Shown here: one piece after another, positions 5,059 through 5,092 of the stretch
Position numbering within the stretch: the first letter of the stretch is position 1
Layout: the number at the start of each line of letters is the position of its first letter
Assembly (NCBI GenBank): GCA_007134405.1
Contig: SLKW01000436.1
Location: forward strand, 1-5,092
Reading direction: 5' to 3'
Length of the DNA stretch: 5,092 nucleotides
Origin: Paracoccaceae bacterium
GTDB lineage: Bacteria > Pseudomonadota > Alphaproteobacteria > Rhodobacterales > Rhodobacteraceae
Program-made: the position numbers and the translations under genes
The notes under the pieces: generated by a model
Databases searched by the model: none
The model's input: the letters and a program-made list of their open reading frames with translations, nothing else
Told to the model about the DNA's origin: nothing

Positions 5059-5092
5059 GCCACGAGGGACGAAAGCGGTCTCTCAGGGCCGA

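Noticed and set aside
5059..5092. Glycine-riboswitch-like string TCTCTCAGG near the right edge
   Set aside because: The conserved core of the aptamer and the pairing GAGAG strand are not present in front of it; a short string match is not enough.

Overview
The window is GC-rich, with strong G/C bias at third codon positions and protein similarities that point to an alphaproteobacterium. A member of the Rhodobacteraceae (Paracoccus/Rhodobacter type) is my best guess, from general resemblance only. It looks like an accessory or decaying region: two tandem membrane-transporter genes, both damaged, lie between debris of at least three kinds of mobile element.

Layout. Positions 1-106 (minus) hold the N-terminal part of a universal stress protein, running off the left edge, with a probable one-base frameshift just after its start. 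Positions 262-419 are a patchwork: a 42-bp relic of a group II intron reverse transcriptase (plus), a 14-bp IS5-type terminal sequence, and a 37-codon relic of the C-terminal part of a large serine recombinase (minus). Positions 577-2446 (plus) encode an SLC13/DASS-type permease with two RCK_C (TrkA_C) domains, broken by one extra C in a CCCC run at 2212-2215. Seven bases later, 2454-3542 (plus) encodes a paralogous permease that loses its C-terminal half where it is fused in frame to the last ~20 codons of an IS5-family transposase; the right end of that IS ends at 3596. On the minus strand, 3573-3689 is a tiny hydrophobic ORF, apparently the cut-off start of a membrane protein, ending inside the IS. 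Upstream of it, 3732-4667 (minus) encodes an intact, unusual regulator: a DUF6325-like N-terminal domain, a very alanine-rich helical middle and a LuxR-type helix-turn-helix. A near-consensus FNR-type site lies about 60 bases upstream of its start. Positions 4737-5092 contain no convincing gene but hold inverted repeats, a clear Rho-independent terminator and a 12-bp perfect palindrome near the right edge.

How it fits together. The two permeases were probably once a translationally coupled operon; both now lack C-terminal transport segments and are unlikely to work as written unless frameshifting or a sequencing error is involved. Two near-identical IS ends in the same orientation (300-313 and 3583-3596) bracket the permease pair, which suggests IS-mediated rearrangement on both sides. 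The regulator with its FNR-type site, and the stress-protein fragment, hint at an oxygen- or redox-responsive neighbourhood; this is inference. The regulator and its promoter are the most novel intact part of the window. I found no CRISPR array, tRNA or rRNA.
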